Assembly (NCBI GenBank): GCA_903906325.1
Contig: CAIVJV010000102.1
Coordinates: forward strand, 1-7,260
Direction of reading: 5' to 3'
DNA: 7,260 bases
From: an uncultured Gemmatimonadota bacterium
GTDB lineage: Bacteria > Gemmatimonadota > Gemmatimonadetes > Gemmatimonadales > Gemmatimonadaceae
Position 1 is the stretch's first letter, and each line of letters opens with the position of its first letter. A program made the position numbers and the translations under genes. The notes under the pieces were generated by a model. It was not told where the DNA came from. It saw only the letters and a program-made list of their open reading frames with translations, and did not search any database. Shown in pieces: positions 6,899-7,260 of the stretch.

Positions 6899-6928
6899 AT
6901 TCCGTATGCAAAAGGATGCATACGGAAT
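6899..6928. terminator. perfect 12-bp hairpin, possible bidirectional terminator
   Basis: ATTCCGTATGCA (6899-6910) and TGCATACGGAAT (6917-6928) pair perfectly around a 6-base AAAGGA loop. Rightward it is followed by CATTTTGTCTT and leftward by TTGCTTTAG, both moderately T-rich, so a weak intrinsic terminator in either direction is possible. The stem is less GC-rich than a classical terminator. A protein-binding site or an origin structure is equally possible. Confidence 0.4.
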
Positions 6929-7062
6929 CATTTTGTCTTGCATACGCGATGTGGAGATACGTTTTTTCGCGGATATCTCACTTTGCATCTTTTCCACAAA
7001 GAAAGGGAGGGCTCTTGCCACCGGACCGCCACTTCCCGAATTGTGGAAAAATCAGCCCGCAC
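6928..7062 (-). CDS. possible small basic protein, doubtful
   Basis: A GTG at 7062-7060 has a perfect AGGAGG seven bases upstream (reading leftward) and opens a 44-residue frame ending in TGA at 6930-6928. That stop abuts the 12-bp hairpin at 6899-6928, which would serve as its terminator. The peptide is rich in Arg and Lys, with no motif I recognise. Its third codon positions are often A or T, unlike the confident genes here, and it would overlap several DnaA-like sites. The signals at both ends justify listing it, but it may be chance. Confidence 0.18.
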   Translation of the reverse strand: MRADFSTIREVAVRWQEPSLSLWKRCKVRYPRKNVSPHRVCKTK

Positions 7063-7124
7063 CTTCTCGCCTCCTACGGCCAGAACACCGGCGAGATCCG
7101 AGCCAGCGGCGCCGCATCGATCCT

Positions 7125-7152
7125 CTGACCCCTCACCCCTGATCCCTGACCC
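7125..7152. repeat. four tandem 7-bp units, consensus CTGACCC
   Basis: The units CTGACCC, CTCACCC, CTGATCC and CTGACCC lie head to tail without gaps, each within one mismatch of the consensus. The array sits in the GC-rich end of the non-coding region. Confidence 0.6.
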
Positions 7153-7190
7153 CGTGAACCTACCCTGCCACTCCGGCGCATGGCAAGGCG

Positions 7191-7219
7191 GAAACACAAA
7201 CGGCGCCCAAAGGGCGCCG
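7191..7219 (-). terminator. intrinsic terminator for an unseen leftward gene beyond the right edge
   Basis: CGGCGCCC (7201-7208), AAA, GGGCGCCG (7212-7219) is a perfect 8-bp GC-rich stem. Read leftward it is followed by TTTGTGTTTC (7200-7191), the T-rich tail of a Rho-independent terminator. Read rightward there is no T-run. It implies a minus-strand gene ending just past 7260. Confidence 0.65.
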
Positions 7220-7240
7220 CTCGAGGATCCTGCCGTCCAG

Positions 7241-7260
7241 CTTCGAGCCTTCAGCCTTCA
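7241..7260. repeat. start of a CTTCAGC heptamer repeat, cut by window edge
   Basis: CTTCGAGC, CTTCAGC and a partial CTTCA follow one another to the last base. A further related unit, CGTCCAG, precedes them at 7234-7240. The array may continue outside the window, so its length is unknown. Confidence 0.4.

Larger units (their letters stand above)
6723..7050. other. cluster of DnaA-box-like sites; candidate replication origin or DnaA-controlled region
   Basis: TGTGGATAA at 6723-6731 is a perfect DnaA box (TTATCCACA) on the minus strand. Near matches are TTACCCACA (6876-6868, minus), TTTTCCACA (6990-6998, plus) and TTTTCCACA (7050-7042, minus), each one mismatch away. Sites with two mismatches are at 6804-6796, 6857-6849 and 6958-6950, all minus. 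They surround an AT-rich tract with a TAA-triplet run at 6823-6834. This arrangement is typical of bacterial oriC. Against it, no dnaA, dnaN, mnmG, rpmH or parS is visible, and most boxes are imperfect. A DnaA-regulated promoter or titration site is the alternative. Confidence 0.4.
6495..7260. other. 766-bp non-coding region with AT-rich core
   Basis: No convincing gene lies here. From pntA1 to about 6715 the DNA is GC-rich with G-runs. From about 6780 to 7000 it turns AT-rich, in sharp contrast with the rest of the window, and from about 7050 it is GC-rich again. The open frames inside it lack family resemblance and have codon use unlike the neighbours. The elements listed separately (DnaA-box-like sites, hairpins, dyads, heptamer repeats, a right-edge terminator) are what can be supported. 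The stretch is far longer than needed for the pnt promoter. Confidence 0.8.

Noticed and set aside
6880..7128. 82-residue plus-strand frame in the AT-rich region
   Set aside because: It starts at a GTG with no ribosome binding site, shows no motif and crosses the 12-bp hairpin.
6928..7197. Longer 89-residue version of the small minus-strand frame
   Set aside because: The upstream part runs through the heptamer array and has no ribosome binding site; only the GTG at 7062 has one.
7021..7260. CRISPR array suggested by the short repeats
   Set aside because: The units are 7 bp, adjacent, with no spacers, so they are simple tandem repeats.

Overview
The window is GC-rich and mostly coding, with strong G/C preference at third codon positions. 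The likely source is a Gemmatimonadota-type bacterium. This is inferred from the gene mix: an exported oligopeptidase B, a CruG-like carotenoid glycosyltransferase, a DUF4442 hotdog protein and a three-subunit PntA1/PntA2/PntB transhydrogenase. No rRNA or single-copy marker is present to confirm it.

Layout: (1) 1-336, minus strand: the N-terminal part of a DUF4442 hotdog-fold protein that runs off the left edge. (2) 337-410: a 74-bp divergent gap. (3) 411-2528, plus: an S9A prolyl-oligopeptidase-family enzyme, oligopeptidase B, with a signal peptide, intact Ser/Asp/His triad and both acidic P1-pocket residues. (4) 2556-3710, plus: a GT2 glycosyltransferase most like CruG, probably co-transcribed with the peptidase and possibly translationally coupled through a hairpin that covers its ribosome binding site. 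(5) 6494 down to 3707, minus: the complete pntA1-pntA2-pntB operon, encoding the proton-translocating NAD(P)+ transhydrogenase. The genes are joined by two 4-bp stop/start overlaps (ATGA and GTGA). pntB converges on the glycosyltransferase gene with a 4-bp overlap of the stop codons. (6) 6495-7260: a 766-bp stretch without a convincing gene. It is strikingly AT-rich from about 6780 to 7000 and full of structured elements: a perfect DnaA box plus several near matches, an AT-rich TAA-triplet tract, a G-run cluster, a 12-bp perfect hairpin, a dyad operator-like site, repeated TGCAT cores, heptamer repeats and, at the right edge, a leftward intrinsic terminator for an unseen gene.

Functionally, PntA1/A2/B interconverts NADH and NADPH using the proton gradient. 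The glycosyltransferase probably decorates a carotenoid in the membrane, and the peptidase probably cleaves Arg/Lys peptides outside the cytoplasm. No single pathway links them.

I found no defence system, CRISPR array, transposase or other accessory module. The best leads are the intergenic region, a possible replication origin or DnaA-responsive control region, and a transhydrogenase that lacks both of the known alternative proton-channel histidines.
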